Shown here in pieces: positions 7,232 through 16,365 of a stretch of 64,000 bases of DNA (position 1 is its first letter; the number at the start of each line of letters is the position of its first letter). Position numbers and translations under genes: made by a program. Source of the stretch: an uncultured Bacteroides sp. GTDB lineage: Bacteria > Bacteroidota > Bacteroidia > Bacteroidales > Bacteroidaceae. The stretch lies in NCBI GenBank assembly GCA_937890825.1, contig CALADS010000007.1:1-64000 (forward strand). The letters run 5' to 3'. The notes beneath the pieces are model-generated. The model ran no database searches and was not told where the DNA came from. It was given only the letters and a program-made list of their open reading frames with translations.

Positions 7232-8461
7232 ATGGAACAACCACTCGATACAGAACTTATATTAATTCGTATTACAGGGGAAGATCGTCCTGGGCTAACG
7301 GCATCTATTACTGAAGTCTTAGCAAAATATGATACAACGATTTTAGACATTGGTCAGGCAGATATTCACAATACACTTTCATTAGGAATCTTATGTATGA
7401 CCGAAGAAAAAAATTCAGGCTTCATTATGAAGGAGCTACTTTTCAAGGCTTCTTCGCTGGGGGTTTCTATCCGTTTTTACCCCATATCTCCTGAAGAATA
7501 TGCTGAATGGGTGGGTATGCAAGGTAAAAACCGTTATATCCTTACACTTTTAGGGCGTAAACTGACAGCGCGACAGATTACAGCCGTAACGCGTATTTTG
7601 GCAGAGCAGGGAATGAACATTGATGCTATTAAACGTCTTACGGGGCGTATTCCACTTAATGAATGTGAATCGCGTACCCGTGCCTGCATTGAATTTTCAG
7701 TACGAGGCACACCCAAAGACCGCATAATTATGCAGGAACAGCTGATGAAGTTGGCCAGCGAGTTGGAGATGGACTTCTCTTTCCAGTTAGATAATATGTA
7801 CCGCCGCATGAGGAGGTTGATTTGTTTCGATATGGATTCTACCTTGATAGAAACAGAGGTTATCGACGAATTGGCCATTCGTGCCGGTGTGGGCGATCAA
7901 GTGAAAGCCATTACAGAAAGTGCCATGCGTGGAGAAATAGATTTTGTGGAGAGTTTCCGTCAGAGGGTAGCGCTGCTTAAGGGGCTGGATGCATCGGTGA
8001 TGCAGGAGATAGCAGAAAACCTTCCTATAACCGAGGGAGTGGACCGCTTGATGTATGTCTTAAAGAGATATGGCTATAAGATAGCTATCCTTTCAGGAGG
8101 ATTTACGTATTTCGGGCAGTATCTGCAGCAGAAATATGGAATAGATTATGTGTATGCGAATGAATTGGAAATTGTGGACGGCAAGTTGACCGGACGATAT
8201 TTAGGCGACGTGGTAGACGGCAAACGTAAAGCTGAACTTCTGCGACTGATAGCACAAGTTGAGAAGGTAGACATAGCACAGACCATTGCGGTGGGTGATG
8301 GAGCCAACGATCTTCCTATGTTGGGCATTGCCGGACTAGGCATTGCGTTTCATGCAAAACCCAAGGTGGTAGCTAATGCTAAACAGTCCATTAATACTAT
8401 AGGCTTAGATGGGGTGTTGTATTTCCTGGGATTTAAAGATTCGTACATTGATATGAAATAA
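7232..8461 (+). CDS. serB: Phosphoserine phosphatase with N-terminal ACT domains
   Basis: 409 residues from the ATG at 7232. The N-terminal 180 residues hold two ACT-type ligand-binding domains (first motif RITGEDRPGLTASITEVL). The C-terminal half is a HAD phosphatase with the catalytic motif FDMDSTLIETEVID, a motif II LSGGF and the late motif VGDGANDLPML. It removes phosphate from O-phosphoserine in the last step of serine synthesis. The double ACT arrangement is usual in Bacteroidetes and suggests serine feedback. It stands alone, with a strong hairpin after the stop. Confidence 0.95.
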   Translation: MEQPLDTELILIRITGEDRPGLTASITEVLAKYDTTILDIGQADIHNTLSLGILCMTEEKNSGFIMKELLFKASSLGVSIRFYPISPEEYAEWVGMQGKNRYILTLLGRKLTARQITAVTRILAEQGMNIDAIKRLTGRIPLNECESRTRACIEFSVRGTPKDRIIMQEQLMKLASELEMDFSFQLDNMYRRMRRLICFDMDSTLIETEVIDELAIRAGVGDQVKAITESAMRGEIDFVESFRQRVALLKGLDASVMQEIAENLPITEGVDRLMYVLKRYGYKIAILSGGFTYFGQYLQQKYGIDYVYANELEIVDGKLTGRYLGDVVDGKRKAELLRLIAQVEKVDIAQTIAVGDGANDLPMLGIAGLGIAFHAKPKVVANAKQSINTIGLDGVLYFLGFKDSYIDMK

Positions 8462-8468
8462 TTGAAAA

Positions 8469-8526
8469 AATGAGAAGTTATGAAAATGTGCCGATTATTT
8501 GTTCAGACATTTCATAACTTCTCATT
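8469..8526. terminator. Bidirectional terminator between serB and lptG
   Basis: A 20-bp stem with a single bulge (8469-8489 with 8507-8526) sits between the two convergent genes. It is flanked by A residues on the serB side, which become a T run on the minus strand. It probably serves the lon-tgt-lptG operon and serB. Confidence 0.75.
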
Positions 8527-8550
8527 ACGCTGTTATCTGTCGTAGCTTTC

Positions 8551-9687
8551 TTATTTCGGTGCTTTCCGATATAGGTAAAAGGCTATGAACATATATATCA
8601 GATTAGGTATCCATACCGCAATGACAGGGGGGACATTGCCGTTAACGGCAAAGGTAGAAGTCACGGTTTGGAACAAGATGTACGAGAAGCTAAGTCCCAA
8701 ACCTATTCCTAAATGTAGCCCCATACCTCCTTTGCTTTTTTTAGAGGATAGGGAAGCACCAATAATGGTCAGAATAAACGAGGCAAACGACATGGCTATG
8801 CGTTTGTGATATTCTATCTCAAATTCTTTGATATTGGCAAATCCACGTTTCTTCTGGCGGTCGATATACTCGCTTAGCTGTGGGCTGGTAAGCATTTCCT
8901 GCTGATTTTTACTGATAAGAAAATCAGAGGGTTCCATAAAGAGTGTCGTATCAATGCGTTCACCTTTGGTGATACTTTCCCTTAGCCCATCCATTTGTCT
9001 GATCATGTAATCCTTGATAATCCATTTATGAATCCCGGTTGTATCATAGGTGATAGAGCGGGCTGTGAGGTGGGATATCAGTTGCTTGTCCTTGAATTTA
9101 TCCAACGAGAATCGATAGCCTGTCTTACTGTAGTCTTCATAACGGTCAATGTAAGCTATCACTCCAGAGTCTACTTCCAATTGAATGTTACGTGCTGTAC
9201 TCTTTTTTCTTGGCTTATAGTATTTATCTTCAAAATTGATACGCGTTACACTGCCTTGAGGAATTACATAAGAACCCAGGTAAAAAGTGGTAAGCGCGAT
9301 GATGCCTGCCGATACCATGTAAGGGCGCAGCATACGCTTAAAACTCATCCCTGTAGAGAACATGGCAATGATTTCTGAGTTTTCGGCCAGCTTGGATGTA
9401 AAGAATATGACTGCAATAAATACAAAAAGCGGACTGAAAAGATTGGCAAAATAGGGGATAAAATTCAGATAGTAATCAAAAATAATGGCACTCCAAGGCG
9501 CTTCATGCGACATGAAGCGATCCATCTTTTCATTAAAATCGAAAACTACAGCAATAGAGATAATCAAAGCAATGGCAAACACATATGTACCCAAGAATTT
9601 CTTGATGATATAGAAATCCAATCGCTTTAGTAATCCTATTTTAGGCCAATGGATAGTTTTCCCTATTTTCCAGTTTAATTTTTTCAT
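8551..9687 (-). CDS. lptG: LptF/LptG family LPS export permease
   Basis: 378 residues, the YjgP/YjgQ family length. The membrane layout is three N-terminal helices (the first around TYVFAIALIISIAVVF), a large periplasmic domain, and three C-terminal helices near residues 295-375. The protein is the transmembrane part of the LptBFG ABC transporter, which extracts lipopolysaccharide from the inner membrane. Its ATG overlaps the tgt stop by 4 nt (ATGA), so it is translationally coupled as the last gene of the lon-tgt-lptG operon. LptF versus LptG cannot be settled from sequence alone, but the permease family is clear. Confidence 0.88.
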   Translation of the reverse strand: MKKLNWKIGKTIHWPKIGLLKRLDFYIIKKFLGTYVFAIALIISIAVVFDFNEKMDRFMSHEAPWSAIIFDYYLNFIPYFANLFSPLFVFIAVIFFTSKLAENSEIIAMFSTGMSFKRMLRPYMVSAGIIALTTFYLGSYVIPQGSVTRINFEDKYYKPRKKSTARNIQLEVDSGVIAYIDRYEDYSKTGYRFSLDKFKDKQLISHLTARSITYDTTGIHKWIIKDYMIRQMDGLRESITKGERIDTTLFMEPSDFLISKNQQEMLTSPQLSEYIDRQKKRGFANIKEFEIEYHKRIAMSFASFILTIIGASLSSKKSKGGMGLHLGIGLGLSFSYILFQTVTSTFAVNGNVPPVIAVWIPNLIYMFIAFYLYRKAPK

Positions 9688-10814
9688 AATCTAGTAGATA
9701 CACGTTTTACCATCATAGGTTTCCAGATTGAGAAGTCACCTGCAATAATATGTTTGCGAGCTTCGCCTACCAGCCATAAATAGAAAGCCAAGTTGTGTAT
9801 AGAGGCTATCTGCATAGCTAGCAATTCTTGTGCGTGGAAGAGGTGGCGTAAGTATGCCTTACTATATAACGTATCCACATAAGAAGCACCGTCAACCTCG
9901 ATGGGAGAAAAATCTGTTTCCCATTTTTTGTTGCGCATATTGATGATGCCGTCTTTGGTGAAAAGCATTCCGTTTCGTCCGTTACGGGTAGGCATCACGC
10001 AGTCGAACATGTCTACTCCTCGTTCTATGCCTTCCAGAATATTCACCGGTGTACCTACTCCCATTAGGTAGCGGGGCTTGTCGGTAGGCAATATTTCGTT
10101 GACTAACTCTATCATTTCATACATTTTTTCAGTAGGTTCACCTACGGCTAGTCCGCCGATAGCATTTCCTTCAGCTCCTTTGGAAGCTATGAATTCTGCT
10201 GACCGCTTGCGTAGGTCAGGATACACGCAACCTTGCACAATAGGGAAAAGAGCCTGATGATATCCGTATTTGGGTTCAGTTTCATTAAACCTACAGATAC
10301 AGCGGTCCAGCCAGCGGTGGGTCATTTCCATGGATTTCTTTGCATAATTATAGTCGGCATCTCCAGGAGTACATTCGTCAAAGGCCATCATGATATCAGC
10401 TCCAATGGTTCTTTCGATGTCCATTACCTTTTCAGGGGTAAAGATATGTTTGCTTCCATCAATATGGGAGCGAAACTCAGCTCCCTCTTCGCGCAGTTTC
10501 CGGATACCTGATAAAGAAAAGACCTGAAAGCCACCGCTATCAGTCAACATAGGGCGGTCAAAACCGTTGAACTTGTGTAGTCCTCCGGCTTTTTCTATTA
10601 CTTCCAGACCTGGACGCAGGTAGAGGTGATAGGTGTTGCCTAAAATAATCTGTGCCTGAATATCCTCTTTCAGTTCTGTGAGATGTACCCCCTTTACGCT
10701 GCCCAATGTACCTACCGGCATAAAGATGGGTGTCTGTATCTGACCGTGATCTGTGGTAATGATACCTGCACGGGCATTACTTTTACTATCTGTATATTGT
10801 AATTCGAATGTCAC
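9684..10814 (-). CDS. tgt: tRNA-guanine(34) transglycosylase, zinc cysteines missing
   Basis: 376 residues. It exchanges guanine 34 for preQ1 in GUN anticodon tRNAs during queuosine synthesis. The family motifs are intact: GNTYHLYLRPG, LTDSGGFQVFSL, GGLAVGEP, YLMGVGTP and FDCVMPTRNGRNG with the catalytic Asp. The C-terminal zinc site, CxCxxC in E. coli Tgt, reads VDGASYVDT here, so the three cysteines are absent while the downstream His in SIHNLAFY remains. It lies 25 bp after lon and overlaps lptG by 4 nt. Confidence 0.93.
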   Translation of the reverse strand: MTFELQYTDSKSNARAGIITTDHGQIQTPIFMPVGTLGSVKGVHLTELKEDIQAQIILGNTYHLYLRPGLEVIEKAGGLHKFNGFDRPMLTDSGGFQVFSLSGIRKLREEGAEFRSHIDGSKHIFTPEKVMDIERTIGADIMMAFDECTPGDADYNYAKKSMEMTHRWLDRCICRFNETEPKYGYHQALFPIVQGCVYPDLRKRSAEFIASKGAEGNAIGGLAVGEPTEKMYEMIELVNEILPTDKPRYLMGVGTPVNILEGIERGVDMFDCVMPTRNGRNGMLFTKDGIINMRNKKWETDFSPIEVDGASYVDTLYSKAYLRHLFHAQELLAMQIASIHNLAFYLWLVGEARKHIIAGDFSIWKPMMVKRVSTRL

Positions 10815-10839
10815 TGGTAATGATTCTTAAAAATGAGTA

Positions 10840-13314
10840 TTATTTACTTTCTATTGTTGCTCTTTTGATGGTGAAATCAATAGGATTATTTACCTTATCC
10901 TCTGTAAGAGCTAATTCGAACACCTCCCTAATGTCTTTCACATAGTGGAATGTAAGTCCTTTAAGGTAAATTTCTTGAATTTCTTCTATGTTCTTTCGAT
11001 TTTCGTCACAGAGAATTATTTCTTTGATACCCGCACGCTTAGCTGCCAGAATTTTTTCTTTAATACCTCCTACGGGCAGCACTTTACCTCGCAATGTAAT
11101 TTCTCCGGTCATCGCCAGATTGGTTTTTACTTTTCGCTGTGTCAAAGCAGAAGCCAATGACGTGGCCATGGTAATACCTGCAGAAGGGCCGTCTTTAGGA
11201 ATAGCTCCTTCTGGTACATGAATGTGGATATTCCAATTATCAAAGATTTCATCATTGATATCCAAAAGGGAGGTATGCGCCTTGATGTATTCCAACGCTA
11301 ACATAGCCGATTCTTTCATTACATCTCCCAAATTTCCGGTCAATGTCAGTCGTCCACCCTTACCTCGGCTTAGACTGGTTTCTACAAACAGAATTTCACC
11401 GCCTATAGCCGTCCAGGCTAATCCGGTAACTACTCCGGCATATTCATTGCCTTGGTATTTGTCGCGTGTGTACTCCTGAACTCCCAGAAAGTCGCATAAA
11501 TCAGCAGGCTTAATCTCGTTCTTTTTCAGATATCCATCCGTGGCATATTGCAGGGCAGACTTACGTAAAATCTTACTGATTTTCTTTTCTAACTCACGAA
11601 CACCACTTTCACGAGTATAATTTTCGATGACGCTTTCCAATGTAGTCTTGGATAACTTAACATCATTCTTGTTCAACCCGTTAGCTTCCAATTCTTTGGG
11701 AACTAAGTGCTTACGGGCTATTTCTATCTTTTCCTCGGTTATGTATCCGCTGACTTCTATCAGCTCCATGCGGTCTAAAAGAGGAGCAGGAATGCTGTTT
11801 AAGTTATTGGCTGTGGCTATGAACATGACTTTAGACAAATCATAGTCTACGTCCAAGTAATTGTCATGGAAGGTAGTATTTTGCTCCGGATCGAGTACTT
11901 CTAGTAAAGCTGATGAAGGATCGCCCTGACGGTCGGAATTTACCTTATCGATTTCATCTAGGATGAATACAGGATTTGACGAACCTGCTTTAAGCAGACC
12001 TTTGATGATGCGACCTGGCATAGCACCAACGTAAGTACGTCGGTGTCCGCGTATTTCAGCTTCATCGTGCACGCCTCCTAATGACATACGGATATATTTA
12101 CGCTTTAATGCAGCAGCTATTGAACGGCCTAATGAAGTTTTACCTACTCCCGGAGGACCGTACAAGCAGATGATAGGAGATTTCATATCACCCTTCAGCT
12201 TGAGAACTGCCAAATGTTCCAAAATACGCTCTTTTACTTTTTCCAAGCCATAGTGGTCTTTATTCAGCACTTTTGTCGCATGATTTAGATTTAGATTATC
12301 TGTTGTATATTCTCCCCACGGAAGATTGAGCATGGTTTGCAGATAATTCAGTTGCACGTTATATTCGGGCGATTGAGCATGGGTGCGTTCCAATTTGTCC
12401 ACTTCTTTTAGGAAGGTGTTTTTCACTTCTTCGCTCCAATGCTTGGTCTTTGCCAGACTGCGCATTTCTTCTATTTCTTGCTCTTGTCCGTTCCCGCCTA
12501 ATTCATTTTGTATAGTTTTAATCTGCTGTTGCAAAAAGTATTCACGCTGCTGCTGGTCGATGTCTTCACGCGCTTGTATCTGGATATTTTCCTTGATTTC
12601 TGCCAGTTGTACTTCTCGATTAAGGAATCTAAGTAGCTGGTAAGCTCGATCGCGGAATGAATCGATACACAAGAGTTGCATTTTATCATCTTTCTTCAAA
12701 GGTAGGTTAGCGGAGATGAAGTTGATGACAAAAACAGGACTGTTGTTGTTCTTGATGGCTATGGTAGATTCTTGCGGATATAGATCGGAAGTCTTTATCA
12801 AATGAATAGTTGTATCCTTGATAGAATCAACCAGGGCTTGAAATTCCTTATCATTTTGTGACGGCATCTCGTCCTCCAATGGCGTGATATTACCTAGCAG
12901 ATATGGGGTAGTTTCAGTGATTTCCTCTAGTTTGAAACGGCGAATACCTTGCAGAATAACGGCTCTGCTCTTGTCAGGCATTTCAATGGTGCGGATAATG
13001 CGAGCCACTGTGCCTATTTGATGTAAATCCTTGAGTTCAGGGTATTCTGTGTCAGGCAATTTTTGACATACTATACCAATGTTCTTTCCAGCAGCTTCTG
13101 CTTCATGGATTAACTTTAAAGATGATTTTCTGCCAATAGTCACAGGTAGAAATACTCCAGGGAACAATACCATATTCCTTAAAGGTAGAATGGGCATGGA
13201 AGAATCTACTTCGGTCTTCATGAGTTGCTCTTCAGAGCCGTCATAGTCTGCTATAACAGAAAATCCATCGGGAGCCTTACAATATATATTGTTTAAGTCT
13301 TCTTTCTTTCTCAT
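10840..13314 (-). CDS. lon: ATP-dependent protease Lon
   Basis: 824 residues from the ATG at 13314. The N-terminal substrate-binding domain starts near [14 protein letters not shown] coiled-coil middle is followed by an AAA+ module with Walker [12 protein letters not shown] and Walker [10 protein letters not shown]. The C-terminal protease domain has the Ser in [10 protein letters not shown] and the Lys in [14 protein letters not shown], which form the Ser-Lys dyad. It degrades misfolded and regulatory proteins in the cytoplasm. A longer reading frame starts at 13368, but that codon overlaps the -7 box. It is the first gene of the lon-tgt-lptG operon. Confidence 0.97.
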   Translation of the reverse strand: MRKKEDLNNIYCKAPDGFSVIADYDGSEEQLMKTEVDSSMPILPLRNMVLFPGVFLPVTIGRKSSLKLIHEAEAAGKNIGIVCQKLPDTEYPELKDLHQIGTVARIIRTIEMPDKSRAVILQGIRRFKLEEITETTPYLLGNITPLEDEMPSQNDKEFQALVDSIKDTTIHLIKTSDLYPQESTIAIKNNNSPVFVINFISANLPLKKDDKMQLLCIDSFRDRAYQLLRFLNREVQLAEIKENIQIQAREDIDQQQREYFLQQQIKTIQNELGGNGQEQEIEEMRSLAKTKHWSEEVKNTFLKEVDKLERTHAQSPEYNVQLNYLQTMLNLPWGEYTTDNLNLNHATKVLNKDHYGLEKVKERILEHLAVLKLKGDMKSPIICLYGPPGVGKTSLGRSIAAALKRKYIRMSLGGVHDEAEIRGHRRTYVGAMPGRIIKGLLKAGSSNPVFILDEIDKVNSDRQGDPSSALLEVLDPEQNTTFHDNYLDVDYDLSKVMFIATANNLNSIPAPLLDRMELIEVSGYITEEKIEIARKHLVPKELEANGLNKNDVKLSKTTLESVIENYTRESGVRELEKKISKILRKSALQYATDGYLKKNEIKPADLCDFLGVQEYTRDKYQGNEYAGVVTGLAWTAIGGEILFVETSLSRGKGGRLTLTGNLGDVMKESAMLALEYIKAHTSLLDINDEIFDNWNIHIHVPEGAIPKDGPSAGITMATSLASALTQRKVKTNLAMTGEITLRGKVLPVGGIKEKILAAKRAGIKEIILCDENRKNIEEIQEIYLKGLTFHYVKDIREVFELALTEDKVNNPIDFTIKRATIESK

Positions 13315-13365
13315 CTTTCTTTTCTTTAGTTTAATGTCAATGCTTGCAGTAAAACAAATTGTGTG

Positions 13366-13373
13366 CAAAGTTA
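13366..13373 (-). promoter_or_regulatory. -7 box of the lon operon
   Basis: TAACTTTG on the minus strand matches TAnnTTTG, 51 bp upstream of the lon start. No heat-shock element is recognisable. Confidence 0.6.
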
Positions 13374-13523
13374 ATTTATTTTCTTTATTATTTATGATGA
13401 AAATACAATAAAAAAAGCCTATGTCTCAAAGATTACCGGGTATGAGGGTGGGGAGAGCTCAGGAAGCTTCTTGTTAAAGGGAATAGCGGGCGTTACCGAG
13501 GAAACCTCCGGTCTGCTTGCTTC

Positions 13524-13849
13524 CTACTTGAATTCAGTGTGTGCCGATGTCAGTTTTAAGCGTGCCCTGCAAGAGAAATTCTTCATCTTTTCTTCTATTC
13601 TTTTCATTGTGTTGGATATGTTAGCAATCACCTTAAACAAAGAATTTATGCTTATTGATATTACTATCACGCAAGATGCAAATCCTAGTGAATACCAGCT
13701 TTCTCTATCCATAGCCTCGAAGGCTGTCATAGTTCCTACGAATATGCCTACTACTAAAATTACAACACCTATAGTCTTTAATAAATCTTCTACGCAAGAC
13801 AACTCTTCTTCATTGTGCTTTTCACTTCTTTGTTTTCTTCCATAGCCAT
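13524..13849 (-). pseudogene. Small two-helix membrane protein, apparent frameshift
   Basis: The intact part is 92 codons (13802 to 13524, TTG first), with two hydrophobic segments (around VVILVVGIFVGTMTAF and LGFASCVIVISISI) and a basic tail. No ATG lies upstream in that frame. In a neighbouring frame an ATG at 13849 begins MAMEENKEVKST, which runs out at a stop. Adding one A to the AAAA run at 13819-13822 joins the two parts into a natural N-terminus, MAMEENKEVKKHNEEELSC. So this is probably a one-base deletion, a sequencing error or a slippage site. The function is unknown. It lies downstream of tRNA-Pro on the same strand, past that gene's terminator. Confidence 0.5.
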
Positions 13850-13971
13850 TGAGTTTTTATTCTAATTGTCAACTCTGAAAGATTTGACAAGGGATTTGAC
13901 AAGGATTTCGCTGTCAAATGCGGTTAAATACGGTCAAATGTTCATAGATTCGAGTAGTATAAACACGAAAA

Positions 13972-13999
13972 AAGGAGTTACTTTTCATTGTAACTCCTT
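13972..13999 (-). terminator. Intrinsic terminator of tRNA-Pro
   Basis: The stem AAGGAGTTAC/GTAACTCCTT (13972-13981 with 13990-13999) is followed on the minus strand by TTTTTTC. It closely resembles the hairpin after tRNA-Gly at 39671-39707. Confidence 0.85.
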
Positions 14000-14011
14000 G
14001 ATTTTCAGTAG

Positions 14012-14086
14012 TCGGGGTAGCGGGATTCGAACCCACGACCCCCTGCTCCCAAAGCAGGTGCGCTAACCGGACTGCGCTACACCCCG
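14012..14086 (-). tRNA. tRNA-Pro (anticodon TGG)
   Basis: A 75-nt cloverleaf reads on the minus strand: acceptor CGGGGTG/TACCCCG with discriminator A, D arm GCGC/GCGC, anticodon stem CCTGC/GCAGG around loop TTTGGGA, and a T arm with TTCGAAT. The anticodon is TGG. The CCA end is not encoded. Confidence 0.95.
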
Positions 14087-14119
14087 AGTGTTTTATACTT
14101 GTTTTTCTCAAAAGCGATG

Positions 14120-14151
14120 CAAAGATATGGCTTTTATTTGTAACTTCCAAA
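14120..14151 (-). promoter_or_regulatory. Promoter of tRNA-Pro
   Basis: The minus strand has TATCTTTG (14120-14127) and TTTG (14148-14151) with a 20-bp spacer, a full match to the Bacteroides consensus. Confidence 0.75.
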
Positions 14152-14177
14152 TGTTTCTGGAAAAAACTTTCGAAAAA

Positions 14178-14888
14178 TTATATTTTTAGATAGAAATCCT
14201 GTGTCAATGCTTTGTATTCCTCGCTGAATTGCCCATTTTCTTGTGTTATAAAAAGGGTCTCTTCCTGATAAGCATGCAAAGGGTCGAAGCCAAATGTGAT
14301 CAGTAGACGTCGGCAGTTTTTTTGGGGCTTGGTGAAAAGTCTCATTTGGCGATATGCGTAATATCCATATGTGCCTGCGACATCTATAACTGCTTTTTGA
14401 TTTTCTGCAGGTATAACAATAGCTAGTACTCCTTTGGGTTGTAATAATGTGGCTGAGTGGCTAAATAGAAGGTTGTAGTTTAATTCGTCTGTATGTCGGG
14501 CTGTGTTCCGTTGTTCATTGCCGCATTTTAATGAGTTGATGAAATAGGGTGGGTTGGACACAATCATATCAAAGCGCTCATTGGGTGTGTAATGGCGAAA
14601 ATCAGCACAAATCACTTCGATGCGGTTTGCCCATGGGGAGTTTCGGACATTATCGCTAGCTTGGTTGGCTGCAATTTTATCTATTTCTACAGCTGTGATA
14701 TTAGCTTGTGGTGCACGTTGCGCCAATTGAATGGCTATTAACCCCGTGCCAGTGCCTACATCTAAAATGCGTTTACAGTTCTCGACTGGAGCCCAAGCTC
14801 CTAATAAAACGCCGTCTGTGCCTACTTTCATGGCACATTTATCATGCCATATCGTAAATTGTTTGAATGTAAAATAAGGGTTTGACAT
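14178..14888 (-). CDS. tRNA1(Val) A37 N6-methyltransferase (YfiC/TrmN6)
   Basis: 236 residues from the ATG at 14888. A longer frame reaches 14966 but would add 26 residues unlike the family. The protein is a Rossmann-fold methyltransferase with SAM motif ILDVGTGTGLIAIQLAQ and the adenine-methylase motif NPPY in DMIVSNPPYFINS. The opening, FTFKQFTIWHDKCAMKVGTDGVLLGAW, is the TrmN6 signature. It methylates A37 of a valine tRNA. It lies 90 bp downstream of the serine palmitoyltransferase gene on the same strand. Confidence 0.88.
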   Translation of the reverse strand: MSNPYFTFKQFTIWHDKCAMKVGTDGVLLGAWAPVENCKRILDVGTGTGLIAIQLAQRAPQANITAVEIDKIAANQASDNVRNSPWANRIEVICADFRHYTPNERFDMIVSNPPYFINSLKCGNEQRNTARHTDELNYNLLFSHSATLLQPKGVLAIVIPAENQKAVIDVAGTYGYYAYRQMRLFTKPQKNCRRLLITFGFDPLHAYQEETLFITQENGQFSEEYKALTQDFYLKI

Positions 14889-14978
14889 AGTGTTTTTGTG
14901 AGTATGGAGAAAAGTGAAGCGGCCGCTCTTCTCAATCGAGGAACGACCGCTGAATCGATTTATCAAACTACTATTTTT

Positions 14979-16166
14979 TTACTTGATGATACCCAGCTCT
15001 TTGAAGCACTTGGTTAGCTTGTCCACAGCATAATCTACTTGCTCCTGAGTATGAGTAGCCATTAATGCAACGCGTACTAGCGTGTCTTGAGGGGCGCATG
15101 CAGGAGGAATTACCGGGTTGATAAAGATTCCTTCATTAAAAGCCATTTTTGTAACCATGAATGTCTTGTCTGTATCGCGCACATATAATGGTATAATAGG
15201 AGATTCTGTTTCACCTATTTCAAAACCTGCATCACGGAACTTCTTCAAGGCATAGTTGGTGATTTTCCATAAATTTTCCATACGCTCAGGTTCCGTCTTA
15301 ATAATGTGGAGTGCTTCACGGGCTGCTGCTGTTGCTGCCGGAGTGCTGCTAGCCTGAAATATATAAGAACGAGCACTGTGACGGAGCCAGTTAATAACTT
15401 CTTTGTCTCCTGCGATAAAGCCACCGATGGATGCGAGTGACTTACTAAAGGTACCCATGATTAAATCTACATCTTCAGTTACACCGAAGTGGTCACATAC
15501 ACCACGTCCTTGTCTACCGAACACGCCTAAACCGTGAGCTTCGTCTACATAAATACTAGCGTTATATTTCTTTTTCAAGCGTACGATTTCCGGTAGATTG
15601 GCCAAGTCTCCTTCCATAGAGAATACACCGTCTACTACAATGAGTTTTACAGCATTGGGCTCACATTTTTGAAGCTGGGCTTCCAGATCTTCCATGTCAT
15701 TATGCTTGTATTTCAATTGTGTAGCAAATGACAATCTGCGTCCATCTACAATAGAGGCATGATCTCGGTCATCGCAGATAATGTAGTCGCCACGTCCTAC
15801 TACTGCAGGAATAATACCTTCATTGACGGTGAATCCTGTAGAAAAACAGAGAGCTTCATCTTTACCAACAAATTCAGCCAATTCCTTTTCTAACTCAACA
15901 TGAATGTCGAGGGTTCCATTAAGAAAACGTGAGCCGGCACATCCTGTTCCGTATTTGTCTGTGGCAGCCTTAGAGGCATCGATGATGCGTTGGTCGTACG
16001 TTAGACCCATATAAGCATTTGAACCAAACATCAATACTTTTTTTCCATCCATTTCAACCTCTGTGTCTTGATGGCTGTTGATAGTGCGAAAATAGGGGTA
16101 TACACCTTTTGCCATAAATTGTTGCGGCAGGTCATATTTCGCAAATTTTTCTTTTAATAAACTCAT
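14979..16166 (-). CDS. spt: Serine palmitoyltransferase
   Basis: 395 residues from the ATG at 16166. It is an alpha-oxoamine synthase, PLP-dependent, with the internal aldimine Lys in GTFSKSLASIGGF and the PLP Asp in VDEAHGLGVFG. The whole sequence, including KYGTGCAGSRFLNGTLD and FINPVIPPACAPQDTLVRVA, matches what I know of Bacteroides SPT more than glycine C-acetyltransferase. It condenses serine with palmitoyl-CoA to 3-ketosphinganine, the first step of Bacteroides sphingolipid synthesis. A frame starting at 16247 is rejected because it begins upstream of the -7 box. It is divergent from a lipid kinase gene. Confidence 0.9.
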   Translation of the reverse strand: MSLLKEKFAKYDLPQQFMAKGVYPYFRTINSHQDTEVEMDGKKVLMFGSNAYMGLTYDQRIIDASKAATDKYGTGCAGSRFLNGTLDIHVELEKELAEFVGKDEALCFSTGFTVNEGIIPAVVGRGDYIICDDRDHASIVDGRRLSFATQLKYKHNDMEDLEAQLQKCEPNAVKLIVVDGVFSMEGDLANLPEIVRLKKKYNASIYVDEAHGLGVFGRQGRGVCDHFGVTEDVDLIMGTFSKSLASIGGFIAGDKEVINWLRHSARSYIFQASSTPAATAAAREALHIIKTEPERMENLWKITNYALKKFRDAGFEIGETESPIIPLYVRDTDKTFMVTKMAFNEGIFINPVIPPACAPQDTLVRVALMATHTQEQVDYAVDKLTKCFKELGIIK

Positions 16167-16218
16167 TTTTATGTACGATATTAAACTCTTGATACCTTGT
16201 CTTGTTGAAAACAGGGGG

Positions 16219-16226
16219 CAAATATA
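16219..16226 (-). promoter_or_regulatory. -7 box of spt
   Basis: TATATTTG on the minus strand, 52 bp upstream of the spt start. No TTTG element is clear at -33. Confidence 0.55.
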
Positions 16227-16321
16227 GTAAATTCTGTTGTTATTCACTTCTTTTCTATGAAAAAAGTCGCTCTTATTGCATTAAAACTATGTTTTATAGC
16301 TTGAATTCCACAGAAATATAT

Positions 16322-16329
16322 TAATTTTG
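16322..16329 (+). promoter_or_regulatory. -7 box of the lipid kinase gene
   Basis: TAATTTTG matches TAnnTTTG and lies 36 bp upstream of the kinase ATG. It is about 95 bp from the divergent spt -7 box. Confidence 0.6.
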
Positions 16330-16365
16330 CCTACTTAACAGTAAAATAGGCTAGAGTTACGCTGT

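Noticed and set aside
13866..13971. Attachment site near tRNA-Pro from the repeated GATTTGACAAGG
   Set aside because: The repeat is a short adjacent pair, not a copy of the tRNA end, and no integrase lies nearby.
14979..16166. Glycine C-acetyltransferase (Kbl)
   Set aside because: No threonine dehydrogenase gene is adjacent, and the sequence resembles Bacteroides serine palmitoyltransferase throughout.
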